Translations under genes and position numbers: made by a program
The notes under the pieces: generated by a model
Seen by the model: only the letters and a program-made list of their open reading frames with translations
Told to the model about the DNA's origin: nothing
The model's database searches: none
Shown here: one piece after another, positions 38,782-50,269 of the stretch
How positions within the stretch are numbered: the first letter of the stretch is position 1
Layout: the number at the start of each line of letters is the position of its first letter
NCBI GenBank assembly: GCA_009602735.1
Contig: WELA01008001.1
Location: forward strand, 430,063-494,062
Direction of reading: 5' to 3'
Origin: Mesotaenium endlicherianum
Lineage: Eukaryota; Streptophyta; Zygnematophyceae; Zygnematales; Mesotaeniaceae
Length of the DNA: 64,000 nt

Positions 38782-39237
38782 TGTAGTGAAACAGATAGAT
38801 GAAGTACTTGGTGAAATATAATACTTTATCTATTCAAGACAAGGATCTTTGAACACAAGTGGTAGCTTCTTGAAAGAGAGATGGCTTCTTGAAAGTTAAT
38901 ATATTTCTGGATTTTGGCAAGTACAAGAGTGATTCTGGAATGTCTTTCTATGTTCTAGCTCTTGTTTATATACTTGCTACATAAGTAATTTCTAGGAAGG
39001 TGTATGTTGATGTGTTGGCACCCAACACATCCCAAAACTTGCCACCTCTTTCTAGAATAATGTACAAATGTCCTTTTGACCTAAAAATGGCACATTTGAC
39101 TTTTGCCACATGGAGTTCTTCTAGGTCTTTCCTCTAACTTCGAAAATGCCTTGGAAGTTTGAAAGGACATGAACCAAGTTACTAGAGTACCTATTCACAC
39201 TTGAATCCACACAATACTACTCCAAATATATTTGAAA
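38782..39237 (-). repeat. 5' LTR of C2 (outer end missing)
   Basis: Reversed family C LTR that starts at tgtagtgaaac and stops within the conserved ccaaatatatttgaaa; the next base belongs to the 3' part of C1. Confidence 0.85.
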
Positions 39238-40158
39238 GCTGAAACGCTTCCATGCCGCCGATCCCCATCTTGGACCAGTCCCAAGTCTCTCTACTAGACG
39301 CCCAAAGACTTCAGGGAGGCAGCCTGCCACCATCAAGAAGCAGCAGAATTCCTCTTGGAGGAAGCCTCCAAGAACCACAAAGAGGAAAAAATGACATTCT
39401 ACACTCTTCTCTTCTCGCATTTTCTGAACAGAAAACTAAAATTGCTACTGTTGATAGGTCTATTTTTATTTAATTCTGAAATTTTACCTGGCTGTAGTCT
39501 ATGAGTAGCCAGTCATTTGAAATCCAAGTTTGCTCAATTTGGAGCATTGGTGAGAGAGATATGATGCTCTGAGAAGAAGGGGGTCAGGCTGCTGGCATTA
39601 TTAGGGCAGAATATGCCTTCTGACATTGTGCTCTCCCTTGAACTTGGAATGCTCTCAAACTCAAGACTATGGTAGACTTTACAACGCCCATTTAGAGACT
39701 TACTTTGCAGAAGTTGGAGAAGCATAGAAGGACTTATGATTTCAAAAGTTTCTGCAAAGATTTGGAGGAGTGCCTACTCTCTCAGCTCTCAACGACACTC
39801 CAGAAATTAGAATACTCTCAAATTTGGTGACATGGTAGAATTCTCCAACGCGCTCTGTATGGCACTTATAATTACAAATTTGGAGCAATTTTGTGGATGC
39901 TACAAATTTTTGAATTTGTGGCCGATTGTGGCCAACTTGTACAAGTTTCTTTATCATGAAGGAGTAGGCTAGCCAATAAGGTCACACTACCCACGACCTT
40001 GCCCAGTCTACCTTACATGGGTAGCACCTGACTTAGCGCCTTTGACTAATCCTCTTCACATGCTTGGCATCTGACTTGAAGCTGTTGACTAGTCTGCTCC
40101 ACATGTGTAAGACCTGACTTGACGCGCCGAGACGTCGCTTTTACTGTCGGGGGGATGA

Positions 40159-40656
40159 TGTAGTGACACTATATTAGTTTGTATATATTTTAATACTTTT
40201 GAATATATTTGGAGTAGCATTGTGTGGAGTCAAGTGTGAATGGATACTCTTGTGACTTGATTCATGTTCTTTGAACCTTCTAAAGCATTTTCGAAGTTAG
40301 GGGAAGGACCTAGAAGAACTTCATTTGGCAAAAGTCAAATGTGCCATTTTGAGGTCAAAAGGACATGTGTACATAATTCTAAAAAGAGGTGGCAACTTTT
40401 GAAATGTGTTGGGTGCCAACACATCAACATGCACCTTCCTAGAAATTACTTATGTAGCAAGTATATAAACAAGAGCTAGAACATAGAATGGCATAGGATA
40501 ATCACTCTTGTACTTGCCAAGATTGAGAAATATATCAACTTTCTAGAAACCATCTCTCTTTCAAGAACCTACCATTTGTGTTCGGAGATCCAAGTCTTGA
40601 ATAGATAAAGTATTCTACTTATTAGGTACTTTATTTACCTATTTCACTGCACTGCA
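40159..40656 (+). repeat. 3' LTR of C1
   Basis: Family C LTR from tgtagtgaca to actgcactgca, preceded by the purine tract gggggatga and followed by the target repeat caaca. Confidence 0.85.
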
Positions 40657-40898
40657 CAACAACAACTCGCACCGTTCTCTCCACCTCCGCACGCATAATT
40701 TGTTGGAACAGGTTGTAGACTTCTCCTCCAATTGCATTTGCCATCTGACTTAGCATTGCCTGCATCTCTTGTTGCTCTCTGGACAACGGTGGCGCTCGTC
40801 GCTCCACGCGCTTAACATGCTCAATATGTTCGTCTTTTTCAGCTGCTGATTGCGACTCCATAATATAATATGCAAACGAGCCCAGCTCCGATACCAAG

Positions 40899-41622
40899 TG
40901 AAAGGGGCAAAGTGCCTTAGAGGACGCGTAGTGACTCACATGGAACCAAACTAGTTGCAATCATACTCTAGAGTGCAGCGGCATTTTACTAAGAGAGCTT
41001 AGGAAACGTACTTGAAATTTTGAGTAGCAAGAAAGTGCTCACAAATGTAATTGGATGAAAGACCTTGTCATTACAAACCCGTAAAAATTTACATAAGTGA
41101 ACGTTGAAGAGAAACAAAGAAGTTATGCCTATTTATAGTTTTTTGCCTAAGTGCTCCTCTCTTGGAGTAAGCTACGGAAGTGTTTGTCAATTCATCCCTT
41201 TTAGAATATTTGTGAGGATGCCAGATCAGTCTCATCAGACGTGTCAGGTCGAATTGACGTCCACATACACGCATCATCATTACTAGAGTATTCTATCTTA
41301 GGCGCGCTAGGCTAAATCAAAACTTCTACGGAAATCGACCTAGTCGACACTCCGCGTCAGTCAAACTTACGTGAAGGTTCAAGTTCACTCTTACGGCCTA
41401 GATCGCTTGACGCTGTCGGTCAATACGACAGTTGCGCTCACCGCGATTTAAGGACAGTCGCCGACCAACCATATAACTAATAAAACTTCCTAATTTCATA
41501 ACTTTCTTAATACTTAACCAAATGCGACGAGTTTTATATTAAAATGACCATAAAATGAAATCTTCAACTCTATGCATGTTAAACACATTTTCAAGAAACT
41601 CAAAATTGCACTTGACCTTACA
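40899..41622 (-). repeat. 5' LTR of A2
   Basis: Reversed 724-bp LTR from tgaaaggggc to accttaca. It adjoins the primer site (ctccgatacca at about 40886-40896) and is followed by the resumed hairpin array. Confidence 0.87.
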
Positions 41623-41741
41623 CTGGGCTGACTGCCAGCCCCGACAAAAGCAAGAGTTTGGCAGCCAACCTCGACAATATGAAGCAAGGAGCTAGCAGCC
41701 AGCCTCCACAAAACCAACCAAGGGGCTGGCATCTCGTATCC
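41623..41741. repeat. Hairpin satellite array 1, right part
   Basis: The array cut by A2 resumes with ctgactgccagccccgacaa and further units until about 41741. Confidence 0.8.
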
Positions 41742-42374
41742 ACTACAAATTAGACCCGTCTGGTGTAACTGATGTCACAAAAATTTAGGCCCCCAGACCA
41801 TACATGCGATCGGAAGATGCGAAGCTGGACATCAAGAATAAATTGCGCACTTCCATGCTTGCCAAAATTTAGACCAAGTTAACTAATTTTTTTTTCATAA
41901 ATATACTGCCACGTCTTTTGACAAGCATAATTACACCTCACAAGAGCGCTTCTCTCATTCTTTGGATATCTCTAGTGTTTGTTCAATGAAAGCTACATAT
42001 GCGTACTATTACCTGTGGAGTAGACTAAGTCCCATTGAATGCAAACAAAAAATAAATTACATGCAAGTTCACACGCGCGCTCAGTTGCCAAGCGCATGTG
42101 CAAGTTTGAGCAGTGGCTGCGGTAGACAGAGGACAAGAACTTGTCCACATATGTGCACACACTTTCTCGCGCGCCTAAGCACACATGCGCGCGCACGCAC
42201 AAACATGCGCGCGCTCACACACACACACACACACACACACATGAGCGCATGCACGGACCTTCACCACTTGCGCACGCACGCTCTAACACGCTTATAAACC
42301 CATGCGCACAAGCACATCAATTCACCCAAAACCCCATGCACAAATCCCACAAATACACAAAATTGCACCCATAC
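41742..42374. other. Spacer with a block shared with 58.4 kb and a CA/CG-rich simple repeat
   Basis: 41745-41885 resembles 58410-58545 (shared cgtctggtg, gaagct, atgcgca-type words in the same order). 42070-42300 is rich in cacgcgcgc and holds a (ca) run at 42215-42240. Element C3 was inserted into the end of this simple sequence, which continues after it at 49055. No gene is supported. Confidence 0.5.
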
Positions 42375-42877
42375 TGTAGTGATTTGAGGTATTATATATT
42401 AGTATGCTTATATTTCAATGTTTTCAAATATATTTGGAGTAGTATTGTGTGGAGTCAAGTGTGAATAGGTACTCTAGTAACTTGGTTCATGTCCTTTGAA
42501 CCTTCCAAGGCATTTTCGAAGTTAGAGGAAAGACCTAGAAAAACTCCATGTGGCAAAAGTCAGATGTGCCATTTTTAGGTCAAAAGGACATGTGTACATT
42601 ATTCTAGAAAGAGGTGGCAAGTTTTGGGATGTGTTGGGTGCCAACACATCAACATACACCTTCCTAGAAATTACTTATGTAGCAAGTATATAAACAAGAG
42701 CTAGAACATAGAAAGACATTCCAGAATCACTCTTGTACTTGCCAAAATCCAGAAATATATTAACTTTCAAGAAGCCATCTCTCTTTCAAGAAGCTACCAC
42801 TTGTGTTCAAAGATCCTTGTCTTGAATAGATAAAGTATTCTGTTTTACTAAGTACTTTATCTATCTGTTTCACTACA
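42375..42877 (+). repeat. 5' LTR of C3
   Basis: 503 bp, tgtagtga...tttcactaca; the ends are inverted repeats of each other (tgtagtga / tcactaca). TATA motif tatataaa at 42687-42694. Confidence 0.92.
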
Positions 42878-42878
42878 G

Positions 42879-42890
42879 TGGTATCGGAGC
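42879..42890 (+). promoter_or_regulatory. Primer binding site of C3
   Basis: tggtatcggagc, one base after the LTR, resembles the complement of the 3' end of plant initiator methionine tRNA (tggtatcagagc). The same site is seen beside the LTRs of C0, C1, C2 and A2. Confidence 0.8.
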
Positions 42891-42914
42891 TAGGCACTTT
42901 GGTAGCACAAGAAG

Positions 42915-44195
42915 ATGGCCGATCCTCAAGACCAACAGCAAGCTTTCGAAGGAAGCCCTTCCTCTCCAAGACACCCTCCTCCAGCGCCGATGGGAGAGCC
43001 CACTCAAGAAAATCTGCAACAACAAGAAGCACCACAAGGAGGAGCACACCCTCCTCCAGCGTCGATGGGAGAGCCTACTCAAGGAAATCTGCAACAACAA
43101 GAAGCACCACAAGGAGGAGCACCGTCAAATCCCGTGGCAGCCGCTATAGCAAAGTTGACCCCACCACAAGGAGTTCCCGCAAATGAGTGGGCAGCCTTCC
43201 TAATGACCGTCCACAACCAAGTGGGCTTGGCCACCTATGAAGCAACCGTGCAAGCGTCAAGAGAAGCTATGGCTGCCATGGTTGCCCCTATTGCGAGCAA
43301 TGCTCAAAATCCAGCCCCGGCTCAAGCGCCTCCACAAGAGCCAACGAGAGCAAGGAAACTCATCAAGCCCGGCAAACCCGACACTTTCAACCCCGGGAAA
43401 GGTGCCAACCTGAATTTATGGCTCTACCAAGTGGAGACGTACCTCGCGTTCCTTGAAGTACCCGAGGAGGACTACGTTCCCTTTGCCGTTACCTTACTTA
43501 GAGGAGCAGCAACATCATGGTGGCGTAACTATCAAGCGGCTATATATCAAGCTATGGCGCACCCCATGCTCGGCCAAGAGCCCCCACCATCATATGCAAG
43601 ATGGGCAGATTTTCGTGAGGCCCTCAAGAAGCAATTCATGCCCATCAATGCGGAGAAGATTGCCCGAGGAAAGCTCCACCATCTCAAGCAAACGACGTCC
43701 GTTCAAGAGTATACATCCAGATTTCACGCCCTCACTCTTGAGATCCCCAACATGTCTCTCGAGGAGAAGATTGACCGTTACATCTTTGGCCTCAAACCCA
43801 AGGTGGCAAAGGAAGTGGAGTTACGCGACTTGACGGACTTCTCAAAGATCATTGAAGTGGCCCAAAAGGTGGATACCTTGGATTTCAAGCACTCCGTGCC
43901 TTCATCTTCACGGGTACCGACGACGCGGGTGTACGCAGCCCCTTCCACATCCGAATCTGGACCCACACCCATGGAAATCGGAGTTATTAAAAGGGACCCC
44001 GCGGCTGCCCGGAAGAGTGGAAGACCCTCCAATGACACTTATGATGCAAGAAACCAGCAAGGAGTGAAAGCAAGACTCTCCCCGGCTGAAAAAGAAGCTC
44101 TCATGACGGCTGGACTATGCTTCTATTGCAAGGAAAAGGGCCATCGTGCACTTTCATGCCCCAAAAAGTTGTCAAAAAACGGACAGCGCCGGTAG
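42915..44195 (+). CDS. Gag polyprotein of C3
   Basis: A 426-codon frame starting at MADPQDQQQ, the same start as in the other family C copies. Residues 1-90 are Pro/Gln-rich with a short repeated segment ([11 protein letters not shown] / [11 protein letters not shown]). Residues about 155-300 form the capsid-like gag domain with [19 protein letters not shown] and [16 protein letters not shown] zinc knuckle ([14 protein letters not shown]) lies at about 402-415. The frame overlaps the start of the pol frame by about 80 bases. Confidence 0.88.
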   Translation: MADPQDQQQAFEGSPSSPRHPPPAPMGEPTQENLQQQEAPQGGAHPPPASMGEPTQGNLQQQEAPQGGAPSNPVAAAIAKLTPPQGVPANEWAAFLMTVHNQVGLATYEATVQASREAMAAMVAPIASNAQNPAPAQAPPQEPTRARKLIKPGKPDTFNPGKGANLNLWLYQVETYLAFLEVPEEDYVPFAVTLLRGAATSWWRNYQAAIYQAMAHPMLGQEPPPSYARWADFREALKKQFMPINAEKIARGKLHHLKQTTSVQEYTSRFHALTLEIPNMSLEEKIDRYIFGLKPKVAKEVELRDLTDFSKIIEVAQKVDTLDFKHSVPSSSRVPTTRVYAAPSTSESGPTPMEIGVIKRDPAAARKSGRPSNDTYDARNQQGVKARLSPAEKEALMTAGLCFYCKEKGHRALSCPKKLSKNGQRR

Positions 44196-47100
44196 GCCAG
44201 GAGCCTACCACCCCAAGACCCACTTCACGAGAAGGCAACACGCCAAGTGAGGTGGAGACCCCCGTTGAAGACGACGTTCCAGCCCCAATGAGTTTGAGAG
44301 GTTACCTTGGAGGAGAGAAGGTCCACATCTTGGTGGATAGCGGAGCTCAAGGCAACTTCATTGCTGCAGATTTTGCCACCAAGCACGGTATTACTATGCG
44401 AACTCTTGACCACGACGAGGAGATTATGATGCCCGATGGATTCTCCTATACTACCCCTTCCAAGAAGACGTACCCCTTGGCACTCTCTATCAAGTCCTTC
44501 AAGGATAGAGTAGTGTTCTCCCCCATGCAATTGGGCAAGTACGACGTCATCCTAGGGACGCCTTGGTTGACCAAGCACAACCCCCAAGTTGATTGGAGGA
44601 CCGGTACTATCAAGATCAAGAATGACATCACTTCAAGAATCTGTATTTTGCGCGCAATCCAGAATATCCAGACCCAAGACATCCAGAAGCCGGCACACGA
44701 GATACTATTGTCCGCCCTCCAACTCAAGAGACTTGTGAGGAAGGGACACGAGCTTCTTTTGGCCTTGATCACGCCAAAAGACATCAAGAAAGACATCGAG
44801 AGTCAAGAAGGCAGCCCCGTTCCCAAGGAGATACAAGAAGTCTTTGAGGACTACAAAGAAGTGTTCTCCCCGGAATTGCCCAAGGGCCTACCCCCCAAAA
44901 GATTCGTAGACCACAAGATAGAGTTGGAGCCCGGAAGCAAGCCCATCTCTCGGCCTACGTTCAAAATGTCATACACGGAGCTAGACGAAGTCAAGAAGCA
45001 AATCAAGGAGCTACTGGAGCATGGCTTCATTCGACCTAGCAAGTCGCCATTTGGAGCCCCGGTGCTATTTGTCAAGAAGAAAGATGGTACCTTGAGGATG
45101 TGTGTGGACTATCGCGCCCTCAACAAGATCACCATCAAGAATCGATACCCGCTGCCGCGCATGGATGAGCTCATGGACCGGCTGGTTGGAGCCAAGTACT
45201 TCACGAAGATTGACTTACGGAGCGGCTACCACCAGATTCGCATCGCAGAACCGGACATAGAGAAGACGGCATTCAGGACAAGATATGGACATTTTGAGTT
45301 CATGGTCCTGCCATTTGGACTCACCAACGCGCCAGCAACTTTCATGACTATGATGAACACCATATTTCAGCCCATGTTGGACAGATTTGTGGTGGTATTC
45401 ATCGATGACATCCTTATCTACAGCAAGACCCTTGAAGAGCATGCGAGACACTTGAAAGAAGTCCTTGAAGTATTGAAGCAAAACAAGCTGTTTGCGAAGG
45501 AGTCAAAATGCGAGTTTGCCAAACAAGAAGTGGAGTTCCTAGGTCTCCACGTGACTGCTGATGGCATCAAGATAGACCCCAAGAAGACCACGGTGGTGGA
45601 GGAATGGCCAACCCCCACGACCAAGAAAGAACTCCAGTCATTCTTGGGATTTGCCAATTGGTACAGAAAATTCATCCAAGGCTTCTCGCACATAGCAGCC
45701 CCCCTGACAGATCTACTCAAGAAGGACAGGCTATATACATGGACCGAGAAAGAGGAAGAGGCATTTCAAGAGTTAAAGCGAAGATTGACCACATCCCCGG
45801 TGCTCACACTCCCAAGTCCAAACCCAGATTGGCCCTTCCACGTCATCACCGATGCATCTTCCTATGCAATAGGAGCAATCCTGCTTCAAGACCAAGGCAA
45901 GGGACTGCAGCCCATCGCCTACGAGTCAAGGAAGCTAAATCCAGCCGAGCAAAATTATACAACCACGGAGCGAGAGGCATTGGCGATTGTACATGCCTTG
46001 AAGGTTTGGCGCTGCTACGTTGAAGGACGCAAAGTACTGGTCACCACGGACCACGAGGCGTTAAAGCACCTCCAGACGCAGCCGTATCTCTCAAGGAGAC
46101 AAGCAAGATGGAGCGGATACTTGCAACAATACAACATCACGATTCAGTACCAGCCCGGCAAGACAAACCCGGCTGACCCCCTCTCAAGACTGCAATTAAA
46201 TGCAGTGATGGTATCCCTGAAGACAGATCTGGAAGCTCGATTTTCAGCCGCCTATGAAAGAGACCCTTACTACAAGAACGGAGAAGCAGCCTTGGACCCA
46301 TGCAAGAAGCAAGAAGGCAATTATTGGGTGAGGCAAGATACGGGCCAGAGATGTGTTCCTAATGACTTAGACCTCCGGCTCTTGCTTCTACGAGAAGCAC
46401 ACGACAACCCTCTTGGAGGACACTTTGGAATCCTAAGGACCACGGGCGTTCTAGCTAGGACTTATTGTTGGCCAGGCATGTCTAAGCAAGTCAAGGAGTA
46501 CTGCAGGAGCTGTGACACATGCCAAAGAATCAAGCCATCATCGCAAAAGGCGGGAGGACTCCTCCAACCACTACCAATCCCCGAAAGACAATGGACGGAC
46601 ATCTCAATGGACCTTATCGTGGACTTGCCCGTGACACCTCGAGGCCATAATGCAATACTCACGGTGGTGGACAGACTTACCAAGATGGCTCATTTTATTC
46701 CCACGACGACTAAGGCTACAGCACCACAACTTGCAAGACTCATCTTTGACAACATCTTCCGACTCCATGGACTACCATCAAGAATTGTGTCAGATAGAGA
46801 TCCAAGATTCACAAGCCATTTCTGGAAAAATCTCTTCAAGAACTTGGGTACATCGCTGGATATGTCTACTGCCTACCACCCACAATCAGATGGGCAAACC
46901 GAGCGTATGAATCGTACCCTAAAGACCTCTCTAAAGGCCTACGTGTCTACCCTCGAGCAAGACTGGGACATGTACTTGACCCCCCTCGAGTTTGCCTACA
47001 ACAACACTACGCAGGCCTCTACCCAAGAGTCCCCATTCTTCCTCAACTATGGCTTCCATCCGACCACGCCACTGAGCTTCACGGCTGGCCATGATGAAGT

Positions 47101-47782
47101 ACCTGCAGCCACAGATTTTATGGAGACATTAGAAGCAGCCCTTACAGCAGCGAAGAAAGCTCTACAACACGCGCAAGATGCTCAAGCAAGAGTGGCGAAC
47201 AGATCCAGAAGAGAAATTACGTACAGAGTGGGTGACAACGTGTTACTATCATCCAAGAACATTTCCCTGAACAACAGGCCTGCCGGCAGCAAGTTCTCTC
47301 CCAAGTATTTGGGACCCTTCAAGATTATCCAGCAAGTCAACCCCGTTGCTTTCAAGCTAGAACTTCCCCAGACTATGCACATCGACCCCGTATTCCACGC
47401 TTCCCTCTTCAAGCCATATGTGCAACCCGACAACAAGTTCCCAGGACGTGTGACAACCCCACCAGCCCCAACAATAGTGGATGATCATTTGGAGTACGAA
47501 GTGGAAGACATAGTGGCTATGAGAAATTTCAGGAGACAGCAGCAATACTTGATCAAGTGGAAAGGATATCCAGATTCGGAGAATAGTTGGGTGGCGGCGC
47601 ACTACCTTGACAAAGTTCAGAGAAAGTTGAAGCGCTTCCATGCCGCCAACCCCCATCTTGGACCAGCCCCAAGTCTCTCTACTAGAAGCCCGAAGACTTC
47701 AGGGAGGCAGCCTGCCACCATCAAGAAGCAGCAGAAGACCCCTTGGAGGCAGCCTGCAAGAACAAGAAAGAGGAAAAATTGA
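44117..47782 (+). CDS. Pol polyprotein of C3 (protease, RT, RNase H, integrase, chromodomain)
   Basis: A 1221-codon open frame. Landmarks: protease LVDSGAQ (about residue 72), RT with [11 protein letters not shown] and [13 protein letters not shown] (about 428), RNase [13 protein letters not shown] (about 576), integrase HHCC zinc region ending CRSCDTCQ (about 760-800), integrase core with D at about 851, D at about 893 ([10 protein letters not shown]) and E at about 929 (DGQTERMNR), a D-x35-E spacing, and a chromodomain (about 1126-1170, [15 protein letters not shown]). It lies in the -1 frame relative to gag and overlaps it, which fits the -1 frameshifting used by Ty3/gypsy relatives; an A-rich slippery-type run lies just before the gag stop. 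The first ATG is therefore probably not the real start. Confidence 0.9.
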   Translation: MLLLQGKGPSCTFMPQKVVKKRTAPVGQEPTTPRPTSREGNTPSEVETPVEDDVPAPMSLRGYLGGEKVHILVDSGAQGNFIAADFATKHGITMRTLDHDEEIMMPDGFSYTTPSKKTYPLALSIKSFKDRVVFSPMQLGKYDVILGTPWLTKHNPQVDWRTGTIKIKNDITSRICILRAIQNIQTQDIQKPAHEILLSALQLKRLVRKGHELLLALITPKDIKKDIESQEGSPVPKEIQEVFEDYKEVFSPELPKGLPPKRFVDHKIELEPGSKPISRPTFKMSYTELDEVKKQIKELLEHGFIRPSKSPFGAPVLFVKKKDGTLRMCVDYRALNKITIKNRYPLPRMDELMDRLVGAKYFTKIDLRSGYHQIRIAEPDIEKTAFRTRYGHFEFMVLPFGLTNAPATFMTMMNTIFQPMLDRFVVVFIDDILIYSKTLEEHARHLKEVLEVLKQNKLFAKESKCEFAKQEVEFLGLHVTADGIKIDPKKTTVVEEWPTPTTKKELQSFLGFANWYRKFIQGFSHIAAPLTDLLKKDRLYTWTEKEEEAFQELKRRLTTSPVLTLPSPNPDWPFHVITDASSYAIGAILLQDQGKGLQPIAYESRKLNPAEQNYTTTEREALAIVHALKVWRCYVEGRKVLVTTDHEALKHLQTQPYLSRRQARWSGYLQQYNITIQYQPGKTNPADPLSRLQLNAVMVSLKTDLEARFSAAYERDPYYKNGEAALDPCKKQEGNYWVRQDTGQRCVPNDLDLRLLLLREAHDNPLGGHFGILRTTGVLARTYCWPGMSKQVKEYCRSCDTCQRIKPSSQKAGGLLQPLPIPERQWTDISMDLIVDLPVTPRGHNAILTVVDRLTKMAHFIPTTTKATAPQLARLIFDNIFRLHGLPSRIVSDRDPRFTSHFWKNLFKNLGTSLDMSTAYHPQSDGQTERMNRTLKTSLKAYVSTLEQDWDMYLTPLEFAYNNTTQASTQESPFFLNYGFHPTTPLSFTAGHDEVPAATDFMETLEAALTAAKKALQHAQDAQARVANRSRREITYRVGDNVLLSSKNISLNNRPAGSKFSPKYLGPFKIIQQVNPVAFKLELPQTMHIDPVFHASLFKPYVQPDNKFPGRVTTPPAPTIVDDHLEYEVEDIVAMRNFRRQQQYLIKWKGYPDSENSWVAAHYLDKVQRKLKRFHAANPHLGPAPSLSTRSPKTSGRQPATIKKQQKTPWRQPARTRKRKN

Positions 47783-48541
47783 CATTAGACACTCTTCTCT
47801 TCTCGCAGTTTCTGGACAGAAAACTAAAACTGCTACTGGTAATAGGTCTCTGCATAATAAATTCTGAAAATTTACCTGGCTGTAGTCCATGAGTAGCCGG
47901 TCATTTAGAGTCCAAGTTTGCTCAATTTGGAGCACTGGTGAGAGAGATATGATGCTCTAAGTAGAAGGGGGTCAGGCTGCTGGCATTGTTAGGACAGAAT
48001 ATGCCTTCTGACATTGTGCCTTCCCCTGAACTTGGAATGCTCTGAAACTCAAGACTCTGGTAGAACATCTTACAGCGCCCAGTTTGAGACTTAGTTTGCA
48101 GAATTTGGAGAAGTATAGAAGGACTTATGATTTTCAGAAGTTTCTGCACAGATTTGGAGGAGTGCCTACTCTCTCAGCTCTCAACGACACTCCAGAAATG
48201 AGAATGCTCTCAAATTTGGTGACCCGGTAGAGTTCTCCGACGCGGTCCGTCTGGCACTCGAATTTTCAGATTTGGAGCAGTTCTGTGGCCGCTATGAATT
48301 TTTGAATTCGTGGCAGATTCTGGGCCAACTTGTACAATTTTCTTTATCATTAAGGAGTAGGCTAGCCAATAAGGTCACACCACCTACGACCTTGCCTAGT
48401 CTACCTTACATGTGTAGCACCTGACTTGGCGCCTTTGACTAGTCCTCTTCACATGTGTGGCATCTGACTTGAAACTGTTGACTAGTTTGCTCCACATGTG
48501 TAAGACCTGACTTGACGCGCCGAGACGTCGCTTTTTCTATC

Positions 48542-48550
48542 GGGGGGGTG
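48542..48550 (+). promoter_or_regulatory. Polypurine tract of C3
   Basis: gggggggtg directly before the spacer base and the 3' LTR; it serves plus-strand DNA priming in this family. Confidence 0.7.
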
Positions 48551-48551
48551 A

Positions 48552-49054
48552 TGTAGTGATTTGAGTTATTATATATTAGTTTGCATATATTTTAATGTTT
48601 TCAAATATATTTGGAGTAGTATTGTGTGGAGTCAAGTGTGAATAGGTACTCTAGTAACTTGGTTCATGTCCTTTGAACCTTCCAAGGCATTTTCGAAGTT
48701 AGAGGAAAGACCTAGAAGAACTCCATGTGGCAAAAGTCAAATGTGCCATTTTTAGGTCAAAAGGACATGTGTACATTATTCTAGAAAGAGGTGGCAAGTT
48801 TTGGGATGTGTTGGGTGCCAACACATCAACATACACCTTCCTAGAAATTACTTATGTAGCAAGTATATAAATAAGAGCTAGAACATAGAAAGAGAGGGGA
48901 GAATCACTCTTGTACTTGCCAACATCCAGAAATATATTAACTTTCAAGAAGCCATCTCTCTTTCAAGAAGCTACCACTTGTGTTCAAAGATCCTTGTCTT
49001 GAATAGATAAAGTATTATGTTTTACTAAGTACTTTATCTATCTGTTTCACTACA
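48552..49054 (+). repeat. 3' LTR of C3
   Basis: 503 bp, same ends as the 5' LTR and about 97% like it by eye. Confidence 0.92.
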
Positions 49055-50200
49055 CATAGCACACGTGCATGCCAGCGTGCTCATGCTGAGTGCACTGGCA
49101 AGCACAAACACGCTGAAAGGGAGAGAGGACAAGAGACACTTACTGTACACGTATGCCAGACACGTGCACCTAGATATGAGAGCACACACACACCCATCTC
49201 CACAAACAAGCACGCACATGCACCCGACATTACAAATTCACACACACACCACATGCTCACATACTTGCAAGCACATTGTGCACAGACAAACGCAAACACA
49301 AACAGACACGTGCGCGGACGTGAGCCCCCTCGTCTGTCGACACATGCATGCGCACATACACCTACACCTCCAGGTGCGCATGCACACGTGCACATGGTCC
49401 CCCCCCCCCTTCCCCCCCTCAAACAGCCAGCACCACACCAGGGTGGGTGCTACTGCAGTCGTTGATTCTTGCACAAGTGAAAGCATAGGGGGGCAACCGC
49501 TGCCGTTGGCCCCCCCACACAGCCTCTGGACAGCAGCAAACAGAGTCGCAAACATAATTTATTTGAGAAAGGGTCAAAGAAGGTACCACATCTTGTTCAC
49601 TATCAATGCGCCTGCTCCCCCCCCCCACCCCCCCTCCCCCTCCCACTCACACACCCACCCACCAATCCACGCGCGCACCAGCACTCTCAAAATTGTGTGC
49701 GTGCGTCCACTTGCCCGCCCGCTCTCCTGCCGGCCCATGCACACACTCTCACACACGCGCACGCACGCGCCCCCTGCCCGCCTGCCCACTCCCACTTGCA
49801 CACACACACACACACACACACACATGGCACACACAAAATTGCACATCCGCACGCACGCAGCCGCGGCGCACGCGTGCCTGTCATGCGACATAAGCACACA
49901 GATACACACGCCTGCAAGGAATTGCGCAGAGAGTGGCAGGGGACCCAACCTAAGCTTCTTACTACGTGCTTGTATGAGGGAGTCAAAAATTGCTATTTGT
50001 CATTCTCTCTCTCCCCTGCGCCCCCTCCCCTATGTGCTATGTCTGACTCCCCCCAACGGTAGCATAGCAAGAGAATCTGCACCCCTAGGGCTTGGGGGGT
50101 TCAGGGTTACGGTGCAAGGAGAATTGGGCATGGACATTAAGGGTCTTTGGTGGGAGTGCTTCAAATTTTTTAATATAGTTAGAATTTTTCAAGTCGGATG
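49055..50200. repeat. CA-rich and C-rich simple sequence
   Basis: Stretches of (ca), cacgcacg and poly-C (49400-49425, 49615-49650, and (ca) at 49799-49824). Open frames across it are compositional (His/Thr/Pro-rich). It continues the simple sequence left of C3. No gene is supported. Confidence 0.75.
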
Positions 50201-50269
50201 TTTCCTGAAAGGTATGGGCCTCTGTGCCCTCATGCCCTCCTGGCCTTGTGCCCTCGTACCCTTGTTCAA

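Larger units (their letters stand above)
32574..39237 (-). mobile_element. Ty3/gypsy chromovirus, family C, copy C2 (reversed, nested in C1)
   Basis: A minus-strand family C element. Parts: 5' LTR 38782-39237 (lacking its outermost end), primer site tccgatacca beside it (reversed initiator-Met type), gag from 38744, zinc knuckle near 37540, protease ([12 protein letters not shown] near 37335), RT ([13 protein letters not shown] near 36260), RNase H (near 35800), integrase (about 35250-34700), chromodomain (about 34180-34050), an A-rich and pyrimidine-rich 3' leader, and the 3' LTR 32574-33075. Most of gag and pol is open; it is broken by only a few breaks and is very close to C3, so the insertion is young. 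One ambiguous base (35008) marks an uncertain assembly spot. Confidence 0.88.
30542..40656 (+). mobile_element. Ty3/gypsy chromovirus, family C, copy C1 (nested in A2, split by C2)
   Basis: A plus-strand family C element inserted in the gag of A2, with a perfect 5-bp target repeat caaca (30537-30541 and 40657-40661). Parts: 5' LTR 30542-31043, primer site tggtattggagc (31045-31056), gag from 31081 ([12 protein letters not shown]) to a CX2CX4HX4C zinc knuckle near 32190, and the protease start (VHILVDNGAQGN near 32400). From 32574 to 39237 lies the reversed element C2. After it C1 resumes beyond the chromodomain (39238) and ends in its 3' LTR (40159-40656). Most of pol is no longer present. 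It is broken by a few breaks besides the insertion. Confidence 0.88.
25152..41622 (-). mobile_element. Ty3/gypsy chromovirus, family A, copy A2, with nested elements
   Basis: A minus-strand family A element spread over 16.5 kb because of insertions. Parts: 5' LTR 40899-41622, primer site of the initiator-Met type beside it, gag start at 40861 (MESQSAAEKDEH), gag continued from 30541 to about 29900, zinc-knuckle/protease region (about 29850-29450), RT (29010-28069, with [11 protein letters not shown] and [11 protein letters not shown]), RNase H (about 27970-27690), integrase (about 27690-26700), chromodomain (about 25560-25440 and nearby), 3' LTR 25152-25422. The two LTRs are of unequal length. 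Flanks ctgga (25147-25151) and ctggg (41623-41627) are a near-perfect 5-bp target repeat in the hairpin array. It is broken, with about ten breaks apart from the nested insertions C1 and a solo LTR. Confidence 0.88.
42375..49054 (+). mobile_element. Ty3/gypsy chromovirus, family C, copy C3 (looks whole)
   Basis: A 6680-bp element with 503-bp LTRs (42375-42877, 48552-49054), primer site tggtatcggagc at 42879-42890, gag, pol, and a purine tract ending at 48550. The flanks catac and catag form a near-perfect 5-bp target repeat. The LTRs differ at roughly 15 positions (about 97% alike, counted by eye), so the insertion is recent. Both open frames run through all expected domains and no breaks were noticed; whether it is expressed is unknown. 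Domain order (protease, RT, RNase H, integrase, chromodomain) makes it a chromovirus. Confidence 0.93.

Noticed and set aside
30542-41622. Separate short family A element at 40.6-41.6 kb
   Set aside because: The caaca repeat and continuity of gag show that it is the 5' end of A2, separated by C1.
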